A stretch of DNA of 64,000 bases from Marsupella aquatica (taxonomy: Eukaryota > Marchantiophyta), in assembly GCA_973895155.1 (NCBI GenBank), contig OZ316899.1, positions 186,001-250,000 of the forward strand. The letters are read 5' to 3'. Shown here piece by piece: positions 1-11,525 of the stretch; position 1 is the stretch's first letter; every line of letters begins with the position of its first letter. Both the position numbers and the translations under genes were made by a program. The notes beneath the pieces were generated by a model, which was not told the DNA's origin, did not search any database, and worked only from the letters and a program-made list of their open reading frames with translations.

Positions 1-70
1 TCAACCCACGGCCCGAGCTATCAGATTAGCAAACGGGGCAAGGGTCCTCCCATTAGGCACGCTCACACGA

Positions 71-3000
71 GTGCTCACTCTGGTGGGAGGGGTAGAGTTC
101 TATCTCAACTTCTTAGTCATGAGGCCGGTTCGTCCCTCCTCTTATCCGGTTCTTCTGGGCAGGCCGTGGTTGTACGGTGGCCGCGTAGTCACGGATTGGG
201 GAAAGAAGGAGCTACGGTTTGGGGAACCCACCGTACGGGTATCCTGGGCAATGGACGATTATCAGGGAGAAACCCCACAAGGACCCGAGGAATATGATTC
301 GGAGACCTCGGAGGAAGAGGAACTCAATATGATCGAACTCATCTCGTCCCTATCCGAGGAAGATGTCTTCGGAGTTGAAGCAACCCGAGAAACACATCTC
401 CTAAATTACCCGAGGGCTGCCATTGAGTCCACCCCAAGCACATCTACTGTCGGGGATGAGGAAACGCACGAACAACTCGTCGAGACGGAGGACACGGCTC
501 CAGCTAAGCAGGGAGCCGAGGCTACTCCTTCCATTTCAGAGCCTCGTAACCATGAACCAGCCCAACAACCGCCTGAGGCCGGAAACTCGAGACCGAGACA
601 TAAAAAGCGAGTCTCATGGGATCCGTCCATTCCGCAATTGGAGGAAGTAAACCCCATCCCGAGACCAATCCCGGTCCCACCCATGTACGGAGGGGTTCGG
701 TTAGCTGAGCTTGACGCGAGCCTGGACCCGAGTCTGCGAAACCAGGTTGAAGTCATCAGGAAGGAGCACTACCGGAAGTACACTATTGGGATGGACAAAT
801 CTTTTAACCTGGGCCAAGCTCTGACGGGGAAGGCTGAAAAATCCATCCAAGCTTTGCTCAAGGAATATGAAGATGTGTTTGCATGGAGTCATCATGATTT
901 AACAGGCGTCTCCCCCGAGTTGGGAGAACACACGATCGATCTGAACCTAGGAGCCCATGCGGTACGACAGCGACAACGTCGCATGAATCCGAGGTACTCC
1001 ATCTTAGTGAAGGAGGAAATTGATCGTCTCCTCGCCACCGATATCATTTACCCGGTAATGGCCAGCGACTGGGTCTCTCCCATTGTCATTGTACCAAAGA
1101 AGGGAGGTACGGATGGAAAACCTAAGATTCGTATCTGTCAGGACTACCGTAAGCTGAATGACGCAACCCGAAAAGACCATTACCCATTACCATTCACGGA
1201 TATGGTTCTAGATATGGTGGCCCGAAATAATCTATACATTTCTTGACGGGTATTCAGGTTATAACCAAATCTGGATTCGTCTCGCGGATCAGCTCAAAAC
1301 AACTTTCACTATGGAGTGGGGGACGTTCGCATTTCGGAGGATGCCTTTTGGTCTGTGTAACGCCCCGGCTATGTTTCAGCGCCTTATGATGAATATCTTC
1401 CACGATTTCCTACGGGAATTTTTGGAGATATTTATCGATGACTTTGCCATCTTCGGAACCGTTGCCATGCACCCCGAACACCTACGACGAACGTTGCAAC
1501 GATGTCGAGATGTTAACCTCAAACTACATCCCGCCAAATGCTTCTTCGGGGTAGAGGAGGGGGTGTTACTCGGGCATCGTGTGTCCAAACGGGGCATTGA
1601 GGTGGACCAAGAGAAAGTTGCGGCCTGGATGGCGGTGGTGTTCCCCTTGGATCAAAAAGCAGTACGATCCTTCTTGGGCTGCGTAGGGTATTACCGCCGG
1701 TTCATTAAAGACTTTGCTAAAATTGCGTTGCCCTTAACTGAGATGATGAAGAAGGACGCAGCGGTCGAGGAGACACCCCGAAGACGGATTGCTTTTGAGG
1801 AACTCCGTAAACGACTCACCACCGCGCCTATCATGGTCACCCCAGACTGGAATAAGGAGTTCCACGTGTATGTCGATGTGTCAGGGTTCTGTATCGGATC
1901 CGTACTTAGTCAGCTAGATGAGGATGGACGTGATCACCCCATCTATTTCGCTAGCCGTCAACTATTTGCAGCCGAAAAGAATTATTCCCCCACTGATCGA
2001 GAAGCTTTGGGAATAATCTACTCGTGTAAAAAGTTCCAACACTATCTGCTAGGCTACAAGGTCATTTTCCACACGGATCATGATAGCCTGAAGTACATGG
2101 TCAACAAAGCGGATATGACAGGACGGATAGCCCGGTGGGTGCTACTTCTCCAGGAATTTAATTACGAAGTTCGGGTTCGGCCAGGAAGGGTACACCTCAA
2201 TGCCGATTTCTTTTCACGACTGGACGGCGTACCAGTCGATCAGCCAATTGATGATATTTTTCCGGATGAGGAGTTGTTCCACGTGGGGGAAGGGACACCA
2301 ACGTGGTACGGCTCAATAATCACCTTCCTTTTAACGGGCCGCATCCCTGACGGCATCAATCAGGAGGCCGCCGCTGTGTTTTTACGGAAAGCCGGGCCTT
2401 ACGTCATGATACAGGGTCACCTACATAAGGAAGGTATTAACGGAAAGTTACGACGCTGCTTAGAGTATAAGGAGACACTTATTGTGATACGGGCCCTGCA
2501 TGAAGAAGAAGCTGGAGGCCATTTCGCGGCAGTTACGACAGCCCGAAAGATTCTGGACTCGGGGTATTGGTGGCCTACGTTGCATCGAGATGTACAGCGC
2601 TTCATTAAGGGCTGTGACTTGTGTCAGTGAGCGGGGGCCCCGAGGCGGGCTCATCATCACCCGCTCACATCTGTGCTTCCATTGGCACCATTCGAAAAAT
2701 GGGGAATTGATTATATCGGGCCGTTCACTCCCGTTACCCGAAGGCGAAGGTGAAGGTACATCCTATTAGCTATTGATTACTCCACCAAATGGGTCGAAGC
2801 GCGGGCTACGGTAAAGGATGACGCTGCAACCAGTGCCAGATTCTTATACGAACAGATTTTCACCCGATTCGGACCGCCCTTAGAATTGGTAAGCGACCGT
2901 GGAACCCACTTCCTCAATGACACCATAGCCCAGCTTACGGAGCGTTACCTAGTCAAGCACCGCAAGACTACCCCATATCATCCTAAAGCCAACGGGATGG

Positions 3001-3644
3001 CGGAGAGAGCAAATGGTATCATTGGGAAGATCCTCAACAAAACTGTAGCTGCGCACAAAACGGATTGGGATGATAAGTTGTACGCAGCGGTGTACTCGTA
3101 TAATCTAGCTTACAAAACTACTACGAGTCACAGCCCGTACTTTCTGGTGTTCGGCCAACATTCGTTGGTGCCCGTCGAATTTGAAGTGCACACTCCACGG
3201 GTCAGCATTCGGGATCGCTTACCTGAATCTGAAAGTCTGTCAGACCGAGCTTATCAGATTGAAGCCTTGGAAGAAGCACGGCTACTGGCAGCTCGACACA
3301 CCGTGAAGAAACAGGCAACTTCGAAGAAGCAGCACGACAAAGGACTACGGAGGGTCGACGTCGTGGCAGGCGATCTAGTCCTTCTGTACGATAGTAGGTA
3401 CATGCAGTTTCCAGGGAAGCTGCATACCCGGTGGTTGGGGCCCTTCCTTGTCAATCAGATCTACCGAAACGGATCTTTGGAGCTTGCGACGTATGCCGGC
3501 GATTTACTCCCCATGCGAATCAGCTACGATCGTGTAAAAAAGTACCACCATCAAGATGACGACGCCGATAGCGATGTTCGCGAGGACGCTTCACAATTAA
3601 GCAGGGAGCTATGTGACGCCGCCGGTACGGCGGTTAATGAGTGA
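71..3644 (+). pseudogene. pol: Gypsy pol polyprotein remnant (protease tail, RT, RNase H, integrase)
   Basis: The first frame (71-1246) carries the end of a retropepsin (LLGRPWL), a P/E-rich linker and the start of reverse transcriptase (WVSPIVIVPKKGG, CQDYRKLN, YPLPF). A one-base indel near 1230-1240 shifts the frame inside RT. The second frame (1311 onward) has FRRMPFGLCNAPAMFQR, the catalytic FIDD at about 1431, RNase H (YVDVSG, TDREAL, HTDHDSL) and the integrase HHCC zinc finger ending CDLCQ. In-frame TGA codons at 2628 and 2751 interrupt integrase. The third part (2886-3644) holds VSDRGTHF and NGMAERANG with the second and third acids of the D,D,E triad, and a GPY/F-type end (TRWLGPF). 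The stop lies 33 bases inside the 3' LTR. The protein would copy and integrate the element, but this copy cannot be functional. Confidence 0.93.
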
Positions 3645-3969
3645 TTCAGTCTAACTGTGCTCGGCACGCGCGTTAGGTGGGTCTTAGGCCGCTATTATTA
3701 GCATAACGACAGTATTTAGATAATCATTAGGGGTAGGACATCATTAGGCAATAAGGGGGACTTCAGGTTCGGGCTGGCGGCGGGTCGCTATTCGCACACC
3801 CGGGTTACGAGCGTGGAAGGGCCCCTCCCTCGGGTCCGTATAACGAACTTAAGGAAGCGGCCACTGACGCACGCTAACTCAGACCGGCGGAGTGGCCGGT
3901 ACACCACAAGCGTGAGCGGTTCAGCCTATGGGCGTCGAGGAGACGTCGGGGATCGACAAGCCCTCAAAG

Positions 3970-3977
3970 TATAAAAG
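3970..3977 (+). promoter_or_regulatory. TATA box of the LTR promoter
   Basis: TATAAAAG lies about 358 bp into the LTR. It is followed by GGGAGCCAACCC and, about 100 bp later, by the ATG of the LTR-encoded frame. The solo LTR keeps the same motif at 36482. Transcription would start near 4000, so the LTR frame would be the first coding frame on the element's RNA. Confidence 0.7.
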
Positions 3978-4077
3978 GGGAGCCAACCCTTTGTAGTGCA
4001 CCAGTCCATCAGTCCGCGCGCCAGCTTCGACCCCAGCTCTCTCGTTCTCTCTAGGTCGCCACTACTATCTCCTCTGA

Positions 4078-6720
4078 ATGTCGCACACGATCCTCTCCAG
4101 CTCGGCCATTCGATTCTGGACGCAGTTCCTATCTACCGGAAGGCACTTGGCCGATTCATTGAAACACGCCAACCCGCGCCGATACGAAATCGAACGCGAA
4201 TACGAGAGAGCCATCCGCCTAGCAGGACGACACCACTACGTCCTTAACTTTGACTACCCGTCTCAGAGCGAGCTTTACCGACCAGCAGAGGTATCTGGGT
4301 ACTTCTTCAACGAAGACAAATATATCGGGTTCTGGGAAGCATTGCTTCGGCTTCCGGACGAGGTCTTCAATATCCCGGGTACAATCGACCTGCAGCGACA
4401 TCACTTCGACCACATCCCTGCCCGGGTTCGGGCTGTCATTAACGGCGAGTCCAATACCAACCGTTCGACAAGAGCGTCCGCACTCGCTTCGGAGAACTTC
4501 TACCAGCACCTGCAGAGCTTCATGGGAACTCGGCCATCAACCAACATGACCAACTCAGCCGGGCCCGTACCCGTACCCGTGCCCATGCAACCTCAGGCTC
4601 AGCTTCAGCTTCAGCCTCAGCCGCAGCCTAGCCAAACCCCACCACCTATCACCCAGCCAGCACAGGTACGCTCCGTCATCAACGCTGTGGATCTTAGCGA
4701 TGACGACGAGGCTACCCCACCCTTGACCAGGCGGCCCAGAGGAACAAGCGCTCGGGGGGCCGACACTATATCGTCCCCACCCCCTTCTCTGACCCCAGGA
4801 GCGGCCCCAGTAGACAACATGGTGACCGTGGCCGCCCCGGGCCCGTTACCAACCGCAGTGGCACTCCCCAGGCCCGATCGGGAGGATGGGGAAGTATCAC
4901 CTTCCCCGAGTCAGTCACCGGGAAAGAAGAGGAAGGAATCCGCCACTACATCCGGGTTACCGTTGGCCACGGTAGCCGTAGCCAAGGTGACGATGCACCG
5001 CATGGGGGAAAACGTTCACAGCAACATCCTCCATCCCAAGCATGCGGTGTACCTGAAGACTCAGGGATTTGAGCACCTCACCTCTCTCCCCTGGAACACT
5101 TGCAGGTACTACGGGGAGGACATGACAGAATTCGTCAAGAATTATGACGACGTACGTCAATAGACTCGGCTGCGGGGAAGGAATATGTCCCTCACAGAAG
5201 AACGGCTCAAGATGATCTTTGGGTTACCCGAAGGTGACCATCGAGTCGAATCACGGGCTCCCGGGGGCAAGGGGACCAAGTACCAATCTTCAAGTTTTCC
5301 CTCAGAGGGAGTAGTAGACAACGGGTTCGTGATGAGGACCTGCCTCATGCCCGAGATAGCTGAGCGGCTGGAGTTCCAAAGGTACGCTCTCCACATGATG
5401 GAACCCCGAGGGGAGATCTCCGCCACCCAGGTTATCCAGGTCGAGAACTATCGACCTAGGAAATGGGCGTCGTACTTCGCTAAGAAATTCCATGAAGAGA
5501 TGGAGCGGCGAAGGAAGACGTTGTACATTGGCGGGAAGGCGTATTTCGCTAGCCACATCGAAATCATTCTTGAGTGGTACGCTCGGTTTGATCGACGAAC
5601 CCTTCCCCGCATCAACGTTACAAAGCTGGTTCCAGCTAGGTGGGTTTTTCCGGCATTGGAGAGACGGCCCCAACCTGAGGCCCGAAGTCCAGTGGACACG
5701 CCAGCTTCACCCACCCCACCTCCACAAATAGCTGTAACCGTAACCGAGGAGGCGCCGGAGGGGTCGGTCGTTGCAACCGTTGATGCGACCCAACTAGCCG
5801 GGCTAAGTACAGAAGTTGGTATGGCAGAGGTCTTACCCGAACCCGGGTCTCCCAAGGACCCGCCGGTGGCAATTCTGGAGAACCGGACATCGCTGCAGGA
5901 GGACACTCCAGCCCCTTCCAACGTTATGTCCCCAGGGCTAGACGTCACTGCCCCGGCCCCTGCGCGTGTTGACGTCTGCCCGTGCCCAAATCCGGACAGG
6001 CACAACTTGGACCACCCGGAACTCTTCGTACAGGGTACGTTCCTGAACGGGCTTCTGGGAGATTTCTCTCATCAAATTGCCCGGGATACCGGGGAGTTCA
6101 TGGCCCGGAAGGTAGCCTGTTTCTTCAATCAGGAGTTGGTTGCCGCCGTAAAGGCAGGTCGGGCCGAGTCGGAGGCCCTTCAGAGGATAGAGCGGTACCG
6201 GGTGGAGTCCGTGTACCTAAAGAACAAAGTGGCGGCTCAAGAGGCTGAGCTTCTGGCACTACGACCCAAGGTTGCAGCCGCCGATGAGTTGTTAGCAAAG
6301 GCGTACGCTCTTACCGCCCTAGCCGAACAGGCCAAAGCTGGGAACGAGGCCAAGATTACACGACTCCGGAACCAGATTGACAGTTTGAAGAAACAAGCTG
6401 TCACCTGGCAGAAAGACCTGGAGGAGGTCGAGGAACGAGCCCAGCGGGACACGGCGGAGATAGCCACGCTGCAGGCCGAGATGGCGCGGCTCCAAACCGA
6501 GGCCGAGAAGCAGGACCAGCTGGCGGGTAAACTGACGAGCGACGCCCAGCAGCTGGAGGAGGCATGTCAGGAGGCAGTAGAGGAGACGGACGTGGCGAGG
6601 CGAGAGAACGAATCTCTGCTGGACCAGGTCCAGCTCCTCAAAGCGGACAATGACAGGCTTCGAAGGCAGCGGGATGGCCGTTCCCATTCGAGCGGCTCTG
6701 GCAAGCGTGCCAGGCATTAG
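4078..6720 (+). pseudogene. LTR-encoded gag-like coiled-coil protein, one stop codon
   Basis: This frame would encode 880 residues but is cut by TAG at 5161 (codon 362). The solo-LTR copy has CAT there, so the ancestor was open. The N-terminal module (residues 1-120) has RFWTQFL, LADSLK and FWEALLRLPDEVF. A P/Q-rich linker contains INAVDLSDDDE. The core begins near residue 335 with FEHLTSLPW and continues through FGLPEG, ERLEFQRYALHMME and ASHIEIILEWY. A second P/E-rich linker leads to a zinc-finger-like CPCPNPDRHNLDHPE stretch, a long coiled coil (about residues 690-855) and a basic, serine-rich tail (GSGKRARH) like a nuclear signal. I know no exact family name; the core resembles the putative plant transposon protein domains found beside plant gypsy elements. 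A role in particle assembly or nuclear entry is inference. Confidence 0.8.
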
Positions 6721-7148
6721 CGGCGGAGTAGGAATAGATTAGGATTAGGATTGGCTTAGTCAGGCTCTTGGGACAGGCACCTGCCTTAGGTACAACAGCG
6801 CTGCCCTGCTGTCCAGCCTGCGTAGATTAGGATCTTCTAATAAGACACAGCCGTTTTCCGGCCTGACTGTCAGCTTAGTTAGGACCTTAGTCAGCGAATC
6901 TTCGGCGAGAGGACACCCCGTCCCTCGGCTCTTAGTATTTAGTGTACCCCTCGGTAGAGGCAGGGGGGTTTTTAGTTTCAGAGTCGGACATCCGCGGGAT
7001 ATGCGGGGAGTCCCGACCTCTGGGAATGACAGAGTACCAAGGGGAGGGGGTAGGACTAAGCTCGTCGGGCGAGTGCGGAGCCGGGCTCCGTTGTAGTGTG
7101 CACCCTCGGCCTTGAACCTGTTCATTCCAGGGCTGTCGGGTCAACTAA

Positions 7149-7514
7149 GTGTACGCATATGTTCCCTTTGTAGTAAAATCCTTTCCCATCATTTTCCTTC
7201 GTGTAAATCGAGATTGTATGCATGTGTGCGCATATGTGTGTGGGTTTCTCATATATGGGTGGCAGCGCCAGGCCGAACGCACTACCCGAGACGTGCACAG
7301 GGTGCAGCCTGCGGGTAAGTGGTTGCGAGCACGGGTTGAGGACCGGTATCATCGAATCCGGATCGAAGGCGGACAGCACGAAGGCTTAGAAGCCCTTAAG
7401 CCGGGGTCGATCCTGCTATCGACTAAGGTACGTTCCGGCGGCGGAACACAAACCATACCTAGGAGGTGTCCGTATTTAGCAGTATGCGCACTTAGCGCTA
7501 GTTTACGAGAATAA
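7149..7514 (+). other. Small open frame and donor-like site in the LTR tail
   Basis: A 121-codon frame lies in the LTR tail. The part from GWQRQAERTTRD onward is open in both LTR copies (solo copy 39727-40011). The copies are so similar that openness is weak evidence of coding. The stretch also holds GTAAGT at 7315, a consensus splice donor that recurs at the matching place in the solo LTR (39812) and in the diverged minus-strand LTR (32587-32582). A leader intron or untranslated RNA is as likely as a protein. Confidence 0.25.
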
Positions 7515-8056
7515 GGTGCATTACGTGCTTCCCTTCCTGCCCGAACCCTCAGGTTTACGAGGGATGTGCCCGTCTAAGCTGAAGTCTGAGTTAAGGCCAA
7601 AGCCTACGATGTGACACTGTGGCTTTGTTACTTTTTGTGTTCCGACACTTTGCATCCTTTTTTAGTAAAGTAGTTGATTTTTGTCAAATTTTGAAGAGAG
7701 AGTGGGTGAGAGAGACAGAAACAGACGTGGGATTGCATTGCGACACTGGGCAGGCAGATAGGCCAAAGGAATTGACAATAATCTGACAACCCTGCATCAC
7801 CGATGCCTTGGAACTAGCACAGAATGAGGCGTTGGCAACTACCTCTACGTAGCCCACCCATGCTCCAAGAAATCTCAGTTGCCCTTTCCCTCATAGGATG
7901 AGCTGGATGTCACGACTCCAAGGTTCCACTACATCTAACAGAGCATCTTTAGTGTCATTACCACTACATCTGTGTTCCTTGGGGTGATCAGATCTAGTGT
8001 CTTGAGTCAAGCATTTTCCGCCTGTTGTTGATAGTGGGACTCAACAGAGCTCAATC

Positions 8057-8158
8057 TTACTTAGAATATCCAGAATCATCTCCACCATTACCTCCCCATG
8101 GCACACCTTACTTAGAATATCCAGAATCATCTCCACCATTACCTCCCCGTGGCACACC
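8057..8158. repeat. Two-copy 51-bp tandem repeat
   Basis: Two nearly identical 51-bp units (8057-8107 and 8108-8158) carry TTAGAATATCCAGAATCATC and a CC(A/G)TGGCACACC end. They differ by one base in the CCATGG/CCGTGG site, so the duplication is young. Confidence 0.85.
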
Positions 8159-8547
8159 TTATTAAAGCTGCTCTTACCGATCCAGGACTATGACCTTCAC
8201 ATTTGTCACTTTGAGAAAACATCAACTAACAATATATAGGTGTTTGCAGCAACTCTGATATTTGTGGGGGCTAATGAGAGAGAAACCAAAGTCGCAGCAC
8301 ATTTATACATGACCAAGGGGGGCAGAGTCTACACTTGTCACAAGCTCCAGCAGGAGGTCGCTCATGGTTTGGGAGATCATTTAAGATTTGTAATGTTTTA
8401 AGATTTTCAATGCAAGACTTTCACTGCAATGGACAATAGATGTTAAATTAGATGTGACCTTTGTGACGCATTCTTGCCTCTGTGAAAGTATATCGTGCTT
8501 ATTGTCAAGAGATTGTCTCACAAATGTATATCCTTCCTTTTGACTTT

Positions 8548-8664
8548 TGTTGTGCCAAAGACTTTTACTGTGCCGAAGACGAAAACGAAGTTGTGCCAAA
8601 GACGAAGCTGTGATGAAGACCAAGCTGTGACGAAGACCAAGCTGTGCCGAAGACAAAACTGCGT
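8548..8664. repeat. Short minisatellite, about 18-bp units
   Basis: Imperfect units of the form GTGCC(A/G)AAGACGAAGCT repeat about six times. They give a lysine/threonine-rich frame on one strand (KTKLCQRRSCDEDQ), which is a by-product of the repeat and not a gene. Confidence 0.75.
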
Positions 8665-9665
8665 TGAATTAAAGATCAACAACGAATTTCCAGGAGGTGA
8701 GTACACCATGTCGCGAATTGTAACCACTAGAACATAAATGTGAAGTACACGGCTTATATAATGAACAAGTCTGCATCACGACAGTGCTTGTAAACGTTTT
8801 TCACTAGCATTGCGCACCCTCATGGCTGCATGCCATTGCATTTATGCCCCGGCCCAGATGCACGCAGTCTGGTTGATCTAGTAATGCATTTACGCCCCGG
8901 CCCAGACTCCACTATAGCCAGCAGCCCATGTTCAACCATAACTACGACATCTGGTCAGCTTGGTTAAGCTTTATTCACTATGATCCAGACCTGTGGATTT
9001 TCTTTCCACACCGAGGCAAATTTAAGCAAGTGGACATTTCAATATCACCCACATCCCTAGCCAACCACGTTTTCTCTATTGCTTTCCTGAATGCATGGCC
9101 GAGAATAAAAGGAACATAGACGTCGCATGGTATCTAAACTTTAGTGTGCACGAGTTTTAGAGTGACGTTTTGGCTTACTGTCATATTCCAGATGGGATGT
9201 GCATTCAAGCTACTATAGTTTCAGAGTTGTTCTGCAATGGTATAACGCTATCATGTGGACAACTTTCTGGAAATTCTAAAGTATTGGAAGTTAGCATCCT
9301 TCTGGTTTTCAATGGTTTCTCCCCGTTGTGCCGATTGTTCAGTTGAAGCTGACAAAAATTTTATCCTCTCTCCCTGCGTAGCTAATTTTTGGGTGTTGTC
9401 GAGGAAGTGCTGCATCTGGAAAAGAAGTCTTGCGAATCTTGATTGACTACTTTAGTGTCTGCTACGACCCATTATCGATCCCATGGTCGGCGAAAGCCTG
9501 TCTGAAATCATGCGTAATTAATGAAGCCAATCAGATTGGCACTGAGCAATCGAATACTCCAATTTGGGCAGAGTTCGGCTTCGAGACTGTACCCAAACTA
9601 GCTTGCTGAGCCAGATGCTGAACTACTCCACGCCCAATCCAACTCGGCCCCGATGCCAATAGTAC

Positions 9666-9735
9666 TACACATGCTATCGCATCATACCTAGCATGAAGTC
9701 TACACATCCTATCGCATCATACCTAGCATGAAGTC
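9666..9735. repeat. Two-copy 35-bp tandem repeat
   Basis: Two units (9666-9700 and 9701-9735) share TATCGCATCATACCTAGCAT and differ at one base. No other signal is visible nearby. Confidence 0.8.
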
Positions 9736-11503
9736 AGCTGATCAGATTGTACACTACACTGTTGGTCAGGGCTCAAATGCGAAAGCGTTATTCCTGCTAC
9801 TGGGGCCTACAGCAGCCTTAGCTCTCGCAGCAGATTAACAAAATATGCAGCAGCCGGGGCTGGGGCCAGAGTTGCAGGTCCAACCCCTCCAGTTGTTGAG
9901 GCGCCTACAGATCCTGGTTCATTGGGGTCATTCGGCCCATTACTCCCTTTGTTGCAAATCGACAGGCGCTTCGATATTTTGTTAATCATACCTCAGCGCC
10001 TACCCTTGCCCCATCGCCTCTATCTTAAAGCAAGATGAGCACCCGCATACGACTAATGTCTACCCAACACTCCCCCTTTCTATTTGGCCGCGCCAGCAGC
10101 CAGCCATGCATTTGTAGCAAGGTGCAAATTGGCATGACCAACACGACACAACAGTGTGAAGTATTTCGAGATCAAAATTCTTCTCGAATCTCCAATGTGT
10201 AAATGCGCACTCTATACGGGGCGAAATACTTCTCCTTCAATGTCTGTCTAGGTTGTTTCGAGCTGCTGCAGTTGTACTCTTCCCTATAAGCTGTGCTCTT
10301 GTCATTGGAAATGGAATGTGATTTAGTGAATGCCTTCTGCATATCAGGGCTAGGGATATCTACGATATTTTCTGTAGATGGCAATAGGAAAACATAGGAA
10401 ATGATGGTGGATATGTGCTCCTGTGTCGTAATTGTTTTTGTTTAGCTACAAAATAATGTTCTGGACCTAATTCCGACTTTCTATCCAGTTGACTTGGTTT
10501 ACAAGATGCTACTGGCTTGGTGGTGCATAAGGATCAACGCAATAAACTATCTTCTGCTACAGTTTAGTTCCTGGCCATATCATGATCGTTTATTAAGATT
10601 AATGGAGTCCCTTACCATGTGAGAAAATCAGTCGGTGCTTTCATCTCCACAAGATTTAGAGGTCTGTGTTTCTGAGGTGTTGTCAACACTGTACTGCCAT
10701 AGCAGCCCACTTATCATCCAAGGTTTCAGATTTCAAGCTGCCTGATTTTGGGGATTACTACTCATTGTGAATAAGAGCCTAGACATTTCAGATTAGGTCG
10801 ATCGTGGTCTGCAGAATGCGGTGAAAACTACTTCTCTCCTCGTCTATAACGTTTGTAATCTAAGTTGAATCATTATTACTGGAACTCGGTCACTAGCCAA
10901 TTTCAGAACAACCTTTCGTGGGCGACTTCTTGCAGTATTATTGCAGAGTCTCAATCTGCTCTTCATTGAAATTAAGATGTGGGTATGATTCTTGCCTCAG
11001 CTCCTTGAGAACAGATGATATTGCAGGCTTTGTGAGAAGTATTGTCTAGATTGAATGAATATCTACTACTCCCCTAATTAATTCGATTATACTAGAGGAG
11101 GTGCTGCATTCCGCAGAGAAGTGTTGATGAATACTGTTATTACTGCGCTTGAATAAATGCTTGCTCTCTCCAGTCCCAACGGCAAGGTTTATAATTATCA
11201 GATATTGTCGGCCTCGGTAAAGTCATTGACCTTCCCCCATTGTGAAGAGAAGATGAGTAAATTCTATCCCCACGCTAGCTATGTCCTTATGCTCCTCGCT
11301 CCTCCACTGCGCGCTTAGACTGCTACACGAGTCTTACAAAGCCCGGCCGATGCTGAACAGGGGAATATTTCCCATGCCATAAGGTCAGCTGCGCCACCAC
11401 GTTGATGTTAAAAATGTAATTATGTACACCGTTAAAGAAAGTGTCGATAAGGAACACCTCCCGGAGCCTCCTCCTCCGACTTCCAATCCCCGAATAAGCA
11501 CAT

Positions 11504-11525
11504 GCCCTGCCCTGCCCTGCCCTGC
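11504..11525. repeat. (GCCCT)n pentanucleotide tract
   Basis: About four and a half GCCCT units in a row. A similar tract occurs at 57852. Confidence 0.85.

Larger units (their letters stand above)
1..7616 (+). mobile_element. 3' part of a Ty3/Gypsy LTR retrotransposon with a giant LTR
   Basis: The window opens inside an LTR retrotransposon. The protease tail, reverse transcriptase, RNase H and integrase lie in Gypsy order up to 3644, and a 4005-bp 3' LTR follows (3612-7616). The LTR is identified by a second, solo copy at 36123-40113 with matching TGTGAC and GTGACA ends. A purine-rich stretch just upstream of 3612 (AAGCAGGGAG) is a likely polypurine tract. The bases after the LTR (7617-7621, CTGTG) would be one copy of the target duplication; the 5' LTR and gag lie outside the window. 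The element is dead: pol has a frameshift and two stops, and the LTR-internal frame has one stop. Confidence 0.93.
3612..7616 (+). repeat. 3' LTR, 4005 bp, carrying its own coding frame
   Basis: The LTR starts TGTGACGCCGCC and ends GATGTGACA. Its limits are fixed by comparison with the solo copy at 36123-40113, which has a perfect CTAAC target duplication. By eye the two copies are well over 90% identical. From left to right it holds a promoter region with a TATA box at 3970, an 880-codon frame starting about 100 bp after the TATA box, and a non-coding tail of about 900 bp with a perfect GTAAGT donor-like site at 7315. Most LTRs are non-coding, so a frame filling two thirds of the repeat is unusual. 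Confidence 0.92.

Noticed and set aside
406-756. Serine/cysteine-rich minus-strand frame inside pol
   Set aside because: It is antisense to the pol linker, whose plus-strand reading joins recognised protease and RT sequence.
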